Shown here piece after piece: positions 33,990 through 43,569 of a stretch of 64,000 bases of DNA; position 1 is the stretch's first letter; each line of letters starts with the position of its first letter. The position numbers were made by a program, and so were the translations under genes. This DNA comes from Anaeramoeba flamelloides (Eukaryota; Metamonada; Anaeramoebidae), in contig JANTQA010000015.1 of assembly GCA_027625915.1 (NCBI GenBank), forward strand, positions 7,283,001 to 7,347,000. The letters are read 5' to 3'. Under the pieces are notes generated by a model. The model saw nothing but the letters and a program-made list of their open reading frames with translations. It was not told the origin of the DNA and made no database searches.

Positions 33990-35340
33990 GTATTTCTTTT
34001 TTTTAAGTTCGTTTTTAGTTTTCTGAATTCCAATTAATTTTGTTGTTTATTCTTTGATTCGATTTTATTAATTTTTCAAGATAAAGAAGAGATAAATTTC
34101 CTAATTTTTTTTTTGAATTTAAATTTCTTTTTTTATTTGCTGAAATTATCATATTTTTGATAATAAATTCTGTTTTGTAAATCAGAACTGGTAAGTTTCT
34201 GTTTATTTTGCATATTTTAGTAATACATGTATTAATCCAGGAATTTAAGTAATTTAAAGTTGTTATTTTATTATTATATATTTCTAATCCACATTTTAAT
34301 TGACTTAATATAAAAGATTTAGATAATCTTATTTTCAAATTATTGTTCAGAGTAATTATTATTAAATAATTGTTTATATAATTATTCTATATTTCATTAG
34401 TTTTTTTCAAAATATAAACTATATGTGAAATTTTTTCAAAATAAATGTTCTAATATTTAATCTTTGATAAATCTTGTGAAATAATTATTTTATCTTTATT
34501 AGGTTTTAGTCCAAATTGAATAATTATTTCATTTATTGAAATTTAATTTTTCATTTTAGTTGATTTTCATTTCCTTTTATAATTAAGAATAAATCATCTG
34601 CAAACATTTTTCAATGATTAGTTATTGATATTATTTTTAATAAAAGAAAATGCGAAATAAGAGTAAATATTATTGGTGAGATTGTATCTCCTTATCATAT
34701 ATCTAATACTTTTCCTTGATAATATTTTCATTAAAAATTTTTGATAATTTAATTTAAAATTAATTGTTTTATTGTATTTCTAATTATTTTAAAACTGGTT
34801 AATTCAAAAAATATTTGCGAATATCAATCATTATAATATGTGTTTTATCATTTTCATTTTCATTATTTAATTTTATCTTATTATAAGAATTTTGAAAATT
34901 TAATGCAGCAATACGAGTATCAAAATTTTTCCGAAAACCAAATTGTGAATTTATGAATAAATTCCAAACAAGGTTCAATTATTTGGTATAAGAGTTTAAG
35001 ATATAATCTTGATAAACTTTTTTTAATTGTAATTGGTTGATAATTCAAAGCTACCCTTTCGTTTCTCCTTTTTTATGAATAAATAAAATTGATCTTTTTT
35101 TAATGTATTCGTTTTATCCGTAGGATTAATTAACCATTTATTTAATATTTTTTGAATTGTAATTGAAAAAAATTTTGTAATCCTTATTTCCGTTTTGTTC
35201 AAAATTGAAATTTATGTTATTTTCCTCATCTATAATAAATTTTAAAAAATCAATTTTTTGAAATCCTTAATTTTGATCATTTGTTCTTTTTAATTTTTTA
35301 AACCTAAAGAAGTTTGCTTCCACTTTATCATTTTTCGAGA
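33990..35340 (-). pseudogene. LINE-type reverse transcriptase fragment
   Basis: Minus-strand relic. It gives ERVALNYQPITI near 35,060 (the YRPI block at the start of the RT), GDTISPIIF near 34,690, MFADDLFLIIKGNEN near 34,600 (F/YADD) and a 107-codon open tail at 34,015-34,338 (IRLSKSFILSQLKCGLEIYN to INWNSEN). Multiple stops interrupt the middle. The tail is the best match to the fragment at 1.1-1.4 kb. Above 35,340 the upstream extent is unclear. Confidence 0.75.
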
Positions 35341-36678
35341 GTAAACTAATCCTTGAATATGAAGTAAACACACGATAGTAATCCTACCCTTAAAAAAATT
35401 GATGCAGCAAGTGCCAAAGGTTCGGCTTCTCTGATGAATTAGAAACAATTTCGTCAAAATTATCTCTTTATTTTTTCGAATTAAACCAGTAAAATCAGAA
35501 AAGTATTTTACTATTGTTGGTGACTACTTTCACTCTGGTTCATACCTAAAACGGGTCTGCGAAATCGTCTTTTTTTTTTCTTTATTGGTGTTGGGGGGTT
35601 TATTAGAAAAAATCTTCGTTTCATTTTTATTGTACTTTTTTTATTTTTACAAAAAGAGATCCTCAAAGAGACAGATTGCAATTGTTGTGTTCTCTAGTTG
35701 TTTGACTGGTACTTTTTTAAGCTGTGTGTTGTCCCGACTAATGAATTCTAAATAAAGAAGGAATTTTGCGGTAATTGAAAAAAGAGAATCAGTCAAAAAT
35801 TTTATCTCCCATTTAAATTTCAAATACCAGTATGTGTGTAACAATTATCTCTGAAACAACATCCAAAATAGAATTAGTCATTCAAAGATCAGAAGATTTT
35901 AATCAGTTTAACCATTTCTTTTAAAAAATGATCCTGGTTTTTCCAGAATAAATGGTTAAAAATATTCACTGCATTTTCCTTTTCGTTTTTTTTTTTGACA
36001 AATTTTTACAAAAATATATTTGCACTTTATAATCTCTATTTCTTTGTTGGGTCCCTTTATTTTGTCTAAACAAGGAACCGTAATTTAAACTCAGATTAAC
36101 GTGTTGAAGAATAGATAATCAGACAAAATGCTATCCCTTTTGAATGCCAAAGACCAGCAATGAAAAAACACGAAAAAATAAATTCGTTCGGCAACAGGCA
36201 TTGGAAATTTGTGGGCACAATTTGGAAAAAAAGAGAAACTTGACAAGCACTAAGAATAGTATTATGCTTTGAAACAAAAAATTTAAAAGTCTCACGTACC
36301 TACCACATTATTTGAAAATTTTCAAAACAAATAAATTTCATATTTTGCGTTCATTCTGGACTCACAAATTAAATTAATAAGGGTTTATTCAATTTCTTTT
36401 GTTTAATTTGAAAAAATTTCTCTATTGTTCTGCTTTAGATCCCAAAAAATGAGAAGACAAGATCAACAAACAATGAGTAACATTTTTGTTTTTTAAAAAT
36501 TATTTTGTGTGGTGGGTTGCTTTATCAAAATTGCATTTTCTATCACAAAAAAGTAAAACCTCAAGTTACTCTGTTTGTTTGTGAATTGTTGTTTCGTTTG
36601 TTTTTAAGATCCAGCCTTTTATATTTTTTTTTTCTTTAAAACTAAAAGCCAATCTAAAAAAAAAATCAATTTACTTAC
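35341..36678. other. Patchy coding-like DNA, exons unresolved
   Basis: GC is higher than in the flanks, and several short open pieces look protein-like on one strand or the other. Minus strand: DNFDEIVSNSSEKPNLWHLL near 35,460-35,400, and WEIKFLTDSLFSITAKFLL near 35,815. Plus strand: an ATG frame at 36,144-36,272 (MPKTSNEKTRKN ... QQALEICGHNLEKKRN) and a mini-exon candidate IPKNEKTRSTNN at 36,439-36,476 between CTTTAG and GTAACA. I could not assemble them. They may include downstream exons of the PAS gene. Confidence 0.3.
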
Positions 36679-36883
36679 GTGCAGAAATTGTACCAGTTTT
36701 GTAATTTTTAAAGACTTTTTCAACACCTACAAACCCAATGATCTCAACAAAGTTAGGTGTGACTTTCGTTATTTTTCCGTCTTTGTTCAAAATACAAGCA
36801 GGCAAACCAGTTTCCTCTAATTTTTTCAGATACTTTTTTAAATGTTTTTTTTCGATAAAATGGCTTGCAGTTGAATTTCCCAT
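36679..36883 (-). CDS. First exon of a PAS-domain protein
   Basis: Begins ATG at 36,883 with MGNSTASHFIEKKHLKKYLK, a Gly-2 start that could be N-myristoylated, though position 6 is Ala rather than Ser/Thr. LPACILNKDGKITKVTPNF and VEIIGF fit the front half of a PAS sensor fold (hydrophobic strand, xDxxGxIxxxNPxF, lGf). The exon stops at a textbook donor, GTAAGTAAATT, at 36,678. Reading on gives only a few residues before TAA, so splicing is expected. A 25-37 bp intron ending TTTTAG would lead to KKKNIKGWILKTNE, but this is unproven. PAS domains sense ligands or redox state and usually sit before kinase or cyclase domains; none is visible here. Confidence 0.5.
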
Positions 36884-36929
36884 AAAGCCTGATTTTTTAA
36901 AAAATGAATCAGAAAATCAAATATGAATT

Positions 36930-39625
36930 TTGAATTGAATTCGTAAAATTATTTATAATTTTTTCATTTATTGCTTAGAAACGCAAATATTAAGGTCGAA
37001 TTTTGATCTATTACCTCCACAAATGTCTAAAAAACAAAATCCACTCATTGAAGGAAGAGTGAATTATTGAAAAAAAATTGTTATATTTCTCCAAACTTTT
37101 GAATCATGAATTCAGAATTAAGAACTTGAAAAAGTGACCTGATCTCTTGTTACTAATTTTTTTTTTTCTACATTACTGTATATTTAATCAATCGAAAAAA
37201 ATTGTTTTTTGTGACATATTGTTCAAAACATCAGAAATTATATCCTTCATCTTTTTCGATTCAGACAATCTGTGACATTTTACTTTTTTTCAAAGAGAGA
37301 TCACGAATCAAAATCTATTTCCAGAGTTTACATTTTGATTCTTTTCTGAAAAAAAACCACAAAATAATTCTTTTATAATAACATGAACCGGATGATTGTT
37401 TTTTCATTTAGGATAAGTTTCAACTTATTTCTTTCTTAGATTTCGTTTTTCAAAGGAACCACATCTTTCTCAAAATGTAATAATTTATAAATATTTTTCA
37501 CAAAATAATAAGGGATTATCATCACTATAGATTTGTCTATAAATAAAGTATGTTTTAATTGGGTGTAAATGGTATTAGTTCTAAATTTACTTTTATGAAA
37601 CTATAAAAAATCTATTTTGACTATTATTGAATAATAAATGATTGTATTTTTTACTACATAAATTATTATAATCCGTTCCGAATCACTAATAACCCGGTTT
37701 CAAAATAAAATCCGTGCTTTTTTTTTCTTCTTGTTCCAAGGCAACATCCAATTTACAACCAAATAGTATACCCGAGTTCCTATTAATTTTGAAGGTTAAA
37801 ATCCTTGATACTCTCAGTAAAATTTAAATTATTAAGGCAAATAGTTGAAAATTTTTTGTAATTTTACCCATTTTTAATTAAATTTTTAGTTTTTTTGAAG
37901 ATTAAAATTTTATCAAAAAAATACTCTATTATTTGAGATAAATTTTTTAATTTGGTTTTTCATTTTTTAGAATTTCTATTTAAATAATAGAACTTTTAGT
38001 AATATTTACGATATTTACTTATTTTTTATTTTTGGTTTCTATGATTGATTCATGTATCAATCTTCTTTAATAAAAAAAAAATAAAAAAAAATATTCTTAC
38101 AACAGTAATGGGCACTATTAAACAGTTTTATTTTGGTTGAATTTTTTTTTTAATTCCTTACCCAAATCTAAAAATAGAAACTCAAAATAATAAGTATTCT
38201 GGTATTTAATAATTCAAATTTTGAACCCTACATAACTAAAATATTTTTAATTCTTTAATTTCAAAGATTAACTCAATAATCAACAACATAAAAAAATAAA
38301 TTATGATTAGTTTTGTTTACTTATGATAAGTCTAATTGTAAGGTCAATATGATTCCAATATTTCTGAAATAATTAGTCAAAATAATCGATTATTTTAGTT
38401 CTTTATTTTTTTAAAAAAATTGCATTTGTTAACAATTAATCAAAATTTCCGTATAAATTTAATCAAGATATTTTGCAACTTTGGAGTCCGAATATTGCTA
38501 ATTCAATCTTTAAATTTGTGGTGAAATACTGATTTTTTTCTGAAATTGACGGTTTTTTTTACAAAAACAAGGATCTTTTTTAATTGAGGAGAATCTACCA
38601 ATTTTACTACTTTACATATCGATTATTTCAGAGAAATTTAAGCCATGGAACACTAATGTAGTTTTCACCCAATAATAACATAATTAAACCTTTGACTTCT
38701 CTTTTGTATAAGATTATCACTTAAATATGAATTAATATTTCTGAAAAAAAGAAATATTTGAGATTTTTGTTCTTGAGATTTTAATTTTAAATCATCTTAT
38801 CCTTAAAACAATATTTTTTTAAATTTATTTCCATTTAAGAAAATTATTTTACTTTGAAATGGAATCAAAAGAATTCTTTTTTTTTTTAATAGAGTTTTGG
38901 TAACAAATTAAAAATTAATTTGTTGATTTCAATGAACTCTAAAAATATTTGAAATTTTATGTCTCTTTTCAGAACCCAAAAACTGATTAATACTTTCACC
39001 ACACTTCATATTAATTCTTTTTAGTTTATTTTCCCAAATTTTTACACCTCACTCTTCTATATGTCCCTACGACCAAAAAAAACACTAAAAATGGAAAACT
39101 GATAAAATACTTTCCATTAATACAATTAAAAAAACTAAATGAAAAAATTAAAATAAATAAAGTTTCAATTTAACTTTTTCTTGAAAACATTTTTTGCCAA
39201 AATCATTGAATCCACACTTGAAATTATGTATATTTCTAGATTCACTATCTTGTTTTAACTCATTTACTAAAACAAATTCTAAATTATGGGAATTTTCTTT
39301 TCACAAAAGGGACTAGTTTGGTACTCAATTGTTTTTTTTAGTTTTAAATGATAAAATTAAAAAAAAGTTAAACTAAAAGGATAAACTTTCTGAAAAACAT
39401 TCTAATTTAATATATTAACTTATTCTTTGATTTCAAACTTTTCTCAACCTCAATTTTTCAAAAAAAAATAAAAAAGTGTACACTAATTCCAAAAAATATT
39501 TTCGATATTCAAAAGTTGAGAGTGTTTTTATTCTAAAAAAACTTATACTAGTGGTTAATTGAATTAAGTTAGAAACTTAATTTCGAAAAATATTAATCAG
39601 AAAAAAATAGTGCTTAATTTTATTA

Positions 39626-39673
<48 letters not shown>

Positions 39674-40020
39674 TAAACTTCTTGTAAAACTTCATAAAAA
39701 TTTATTTCATAAAAACCTTTCATTTTATATCTAGTCGGTTGAGTCCTTTAAATTTAAAATTAACTGATTTTCCAAATAAAAGTTGTTAACATTCTTATTA
39801 AAATGAAAAATCCTAATCTAACCAAATAAAATTTTCAAAAGACACATTCAATTATAAAAAACATTCATAAAAATAAATTTATTTGATAAAGATAAAAAAA
39901 CAATCAAAATCAATTTATATTTCCGCTTTTTAATTAGAAAACATAATTTTTTATTTTGAGTTTCTATATTTTAAGATTTTTCTAAGGTATTTCCAAAAAA
40001 TGGGGCATTTTTTTTTACCT
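36930..40020. other. Gene-free stretch with repeats
   Basis: No coding signal. Contains the block at about 38,465-38,720 shared with 23,460-23,720 (TATTTTGCAACTTTGGAGTC, then TTTAAATTTGTGGTGAAATA) and a (TA)n run at about 39,631-39,668. Confidence 0.7.
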
Positions 40021-40024
40021 TTCA

Positions 40025-40600
40025 TAAAAAATCATCTTTGTTAGTGAAAGTATTCATTGTTGACATTACCAAATTAAGTTTAATATTAATATCAATCGAA
40101 TAAATGGCTAATGTATTGATTTCAAAATATATCAGTTGATCAATTTACAAACTATCAAAAAATGTTGATCAATTTACAAACTATCAAAAAAAAAATAACA
40201 CTTTTTTTGGAGAAAACAATGTACGACCAATTTCAATAAAAAACCAGAAATATGGAAAGGTTATAAAGGATTTTTTAAACAATAAAATGTAGTTATATGC
40301 TTTAAATTCTATTTGAAAATTTGTTGAGATTAAACAAGTTAGGAAAACGGTTTTTCCAATCAAAAAGAAAATAATTTATACCTATTTTAATCACTAAAAA
40401 ATATCTGATAAAATCGAGATCAGAAAATTTCATATATTTTATTTCAGTAATACAATACTCAGAAACAAATTGAATTATTATCAAGAATCAATATATCATG
40501 TTTAATTATTTTGGATGTTTAAATACTTTTTTGGAGATTGATTTTAAAAGATATATTTTAGAATAAATTTGCCATACTTTATTGGAAATAGCTTAATTTA
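40025..40600 (+). repeat. Dispersed repeat family D, copy with 29-bp tandem
   Basis: Collinear with 59,262-59,812 (shared AAAAATCATCTTTGTTAGT, GATCAGAAAATTT, GATATATTTTA, GGAAATAGCTT). A 29-bp tandem duplication begins GATCAATTTACAAACTATCA at 40,138 and 40,167. Family D ends about 120 bp beyond the stop codon of the TPR gene, just as the other copy ends about 45 bp beyond the stop of the SPRY gene. Confidence 0.75.
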
Positions 40601-40720
40601 TTATTTATTGAATTCTTTGAAAAAACCATTTTTTTTTTTAAAATTTTTTTTATTTGATCTAGAATTTATTATTCCTGAAAGTTTTTTTTTTGTCTCTTTT
40701 TTTCCCTTTTAATTTTAATT

Positions 40721-43546
40721 TTATTTTTGTTTAATTTTTTTTTTAATTTCATGTTTTTTTTTTGATTCTGGTTTTAATTTTGATTGAGCTTTCGAACTGG
40801 TTTTCTCATTTTTCTTCTTCTTTTTTTCTTCATATTTATTTTTTATATTTTTTTCTTTTTGTTTTTCCATTTGTTTCGTCTTTTTTTCATCATCCTTATT
40901 CTCTTTAGATTTTTTCTTCACATTATTGGTTATTTTTTTTGATTTTTTTTCAAAATTTGATTGTATTTTCCCACCCTTCGTATCCCTTTTCTCATGACTA
41001 GCTTTATTTTTAATATTTTTTTGCTTTTTTTGATTCTTTTTATTATCATTTTTAATTTTTAATGTTTTTTTATTATCATTTTTAATTTTTGATGCTTTTT
41101 TTTTAACATTTTGATTTTGGTTTTGTTTTAGGCTTTCATGATCTTTATTTTCTCCTTTTTCTTTTGATTTTTGCGATCCTTTATGAATATTTTCTTCTTT
41201 TATATTATTTTGGTTCTTTTTATTTTTGGATTCAGTTTTTGTTATCATCATCTTTTTTTTTGATTCTGGTTTTAATTTTGATTGAGCTTTCGAACTGGTT
41301 TTCTCATTTTTTTTCTTCTTTTTTTCTTCATATTTATTTTTTATATTTTTTTCTTTTTGTTTTTCCATTTGTTTCGTCTTTTTTTCATCATCCTTATTCT
41401 CTTTAGATTTTTTCTTCCCAATATTGGTTATTTTTTTTGATTTATTTTCAAAATTTGATTGTATTTTCACACCCTTCTTATTCCTTTTCTCGTGACTCGC
41501 TTTATTTTTAATATTTTTTTCCCTTTTTTTATACTTTTCCTGTTTATTTCTCTTATTTGGATTACTACTCCTTTTTGATTTTTTAAGTTTATTTTTCATA
41601 TTTTTGGTATTTTCCCCCTCTTGTGATTTTTTTTCTAATTTGGCTTTTGCCTTTGATATTTTGTTATTCTCACAATTCTTCTCATTTGAAATTGAGAGAC
41701 TATTTTCTTTTGGAGATTTATTTTTCTTGTTTTTATTTTGTAGTTTTTGAATTTGCATGTTCAATTTTTCAATTTCTTTATCCTTTAAATTAGTAATTTC
41801 ACTTATTTTATCCCCCTTTTCTTGTAATTTCATTTTTTTTAAATTTTCTATTAAAACTTTTTCTTTATTATCTAATTTCTTTAATGTATACAAAATAATT
41901 TGCTCTTTAATTTGTTGACTATTGAGTTTCTGCAATTCCTTTGATAAAATAGATTTCTTTTTGATTCGAATTTTTTCAATTTCAAGATCACTTTCTTGTT
42001 GCCAATTATTTTTAAAATTTTCCTTTTTTATCTTCAAAGTATTTGTATATTTTTCATTTATTTGATTCATTATTAATTGGGTTTCTTTCTCAATTTGTAA
42101 TTTCTTTTGTTGAATATTTGATTTTCTATTTTGTTTGGATCTTTGCTGACAAGTTTTTACTTTTTGTAATTTTAAATTCTTCAATTCGTTTTCGAATTCA
42201 AGATTTAATTCGCCAGTCTCAAAGATCTTTGATAAATGTAGATATTCCATTTCCTTTGACTGGATTAAAAATTTCCTTGAATGAGGCAATTTCAAATTGT
42301 TTTCAATTAATTTTGATTCTTCATTAAATTGCTTATCCATTTTTTTCATTTTTGATTTGGTTTCCCTTTCAAGATCTTTCATTAATTGATCCAGTAATTC
42401 GGTTTGCCTTTTCTTTTGTTCATTCTCTAATTCAGTAAAGATGGCCTTTTCAAATTGTGATAATTCCTTTCCTCTTTGGATTTCAAATCTTTCCCTTTGC
42501 TGCTGTTTAATTCTCCTAAATTGGTGAAGCAGTTTCCGTGTTTCTTCTTCATAACATTCCTTCACCCTTTTATTGATTTGGTCTTTGGTGATGGTTTGTA
42601 ATTGTTTCATCCATTTGTTTTGATCAAGAATAAACTCGTCTACATTCTCTGGATCTAAATACGATTTAAACCCTGCGCTAGATCTTTCTTCTCTTAGGTT
42701 CAGTACAATTTCATATCTGCACTGCCTTTCGATTTCAGACAACTCACCAGACTTTTTGATTTCATTTTCGATGATCCCCAAATTATAATATGCCTCGCAA
42801 TAATCGGGGTTCAGCCGAATAGAAGTTTCAAAGGAGTTCTGGGCTTCTTTGAGTCTCCCTAATTCTTGGTATATTTCCCCTAACAAATTAAAAGATTCCG
42901 ATCTGTTCTTATCAATTTCAAGGGATCTTTCCAGAATTGTCAAGGCATCGTGGTACCTTCCTAATGTTTTGAGCATGGACGCCACATTGAACATATTTTC
43001 ATAATTTTCTTCCAGATCAAGCGCCTTTTGGTACTGCTCCAAGGCCTTTAATTGGCCCCCTTCCCGATCGTAAACAAACCCTAAGTTCTTGTATCCTTGT
43101 GATTGCCTTGGGTTTGATTTGATCGCCTTGCGAAAAGACCTTTTCGCCTTTTTTAAATCATTGATCGAAAGGTACACATCACCCAGTTTGTTATAGAGAC
43201 TATTTTGGTGCCTCCCTTCTTTGTGCTTTTTGCAGAGCCGATGGCTTCTTTCATAATACTTGATCGACTTGTCAATCTCTTGTGATCGCAGAAAAATGTC
43301 ACCCGCAAGTTCATTGATTACGCTAGAATCGGGGTGTAATTTTATGCATTTCCTTATTTGTGTTTCAGCTTCTTTGACTTGCTCCTCTTTTAACAAAACT
43401 TGGACCAACAGCTTGATCGCTTCTTCATTCTTTGGATCGAAAGAGATCGATTTTTTTAAATATTCGAGAGCTTCATCAGTTTTGGATGTTTTTATCGCTT
43501 TTTTTCCTTTTTTGAAATTGCTTGTTGATTTTGTTTTGTTACTCAT
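40721..43546 (-). CDS. TPR-repeat protein with long coiled coil and Lys-rich tail
   Basis: Intronless, 941 residues. Residues about 23-270 are seven or eight TPR units with clear signatures (EALEYLKKSISFDPKNEEAI; LYNKLGDVYLSINDLKKAKR; GYKNLGFVYDREGGQLKALE; SFNLLGEIYQELGRLKEAQN; AYYNLGII). Residues about 310-610 form a charged coiled coil, and about 610-941 are almost pure Lys/Glu/Asn. TPR arrays bind partner proteins, so it is probably a scaffold or chaperone-type adaptor; no enzyme domain is present. The TPR-coding part (42,700-43,546) uses many G/C-containing codons while the tail is extremely AT-rich. Two 264-bp blocks in the tail are near-identical. The basic tail contains KKKSK-type stretches that could act as nuclear signals. 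Confidence 0.9.
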   Translation of the reverse strand: MSNKTKSTSNFKKGKKAIKTSKTDEALEYLKKSISFDPKNEEAIKLLVQVLLKEEQVKEAETQIRKCIKLHPDSSVINELAGDIFLRSQEIDKSIKYYERSHRLCKKHKEGRHQNSLYNKLGDVYLSINDLKKAKRSFRKAIKSNPRQSQGYKNLGFVYDREGGQLKALEQYQKALDLEENYENMFNVASMLKTLGRYHDALTILERSLEIDKNRSESFNLLGEIYQELGRLKEAQNSFETSIRLNPDYCEAYYNLGIIENEIKKSGELSEIERQCRYEIVLNLREERSSAGFKSYLDPENVDEFILDQNKWMKQLQTITKDQINKRVKECYEEETRKLLHQFRRIKQQQRERFEIQRGKELSQFEKAIFTELENEQKKRQTELLDQLMKDLERETKSKMKKMDKQFNEESKLIENNLKLPHSRKFLIQSKEMEYLHLSKIFETGELNLEFENELKNLKLQKVKTCQQRSKQNRKSNIQQKKLQIEKETQLIMNQINEKYTNTLKIKKENFKNNWQQESDLEIEKIRIKKKSILSKELQKLNSQQIKEQIILYTLKKLDNKEKVLIENLKKMKLQEKGDKISEITNLKDKEIEKLNMQIQKLQNKNKKNKSPKENSLSISNEKNCENNKISKAKAKLEKKSQEGENTKNMKNKLKKSKRSSNPNKRNKQEKYKKREKNIKNKASHEKRNKKGVKIQSNFENKSKKITNIGKKKSKENKDDEKKTKQMEKQKEKNIKNKYEEKKKKKNEKTSSKAQSKLKPESKKKMMITKTESKNKKNQNNIKEENIHKGSQKSKEKGENKDHESLKQNQNQNVKKKASKIKNDNKKTLKIKNDNKKNQKKQKNIKNKASHEKRDTKGGKIQSNFEKKSKKITNNVKKKSKENKDDEKKTKQMEKQKEKNIKNKYEEKKKKKNEKTSSKAQSKLKPESKKKHEIKKKIKQK
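40759..41022 (-). repeat. Internal tail duplication, downstream copy
   Basis: Near-identical to 41,257-41,520, offset by exactly 498 bp (166 codons). Encodes residues about 842-929 of the TPR protein (KKKSKENKDDEKKTKQMEKQ and flanks). The reading frame is preserved. Confidence 0.9.
41257..41520 (-). repeat. Internal tail duplication, upstream copy
   Basis: Encodes residues about 676-763 of the TPR protein. Very few differences from the other copy (NIGKKK versus NNVKKK, for example) suggest recent duplication or gene conversion. Confidence 0.9.
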
Positions 43547-43569
43547 TGTATTTCTTAATTTTGGGTAGC

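Noticed and set aside
41164-43568. Plus-strand frames opposite the TPR gene
   Set aside because: Shadows of the strongly supported minus-strand TPR/coiled-coil frame.
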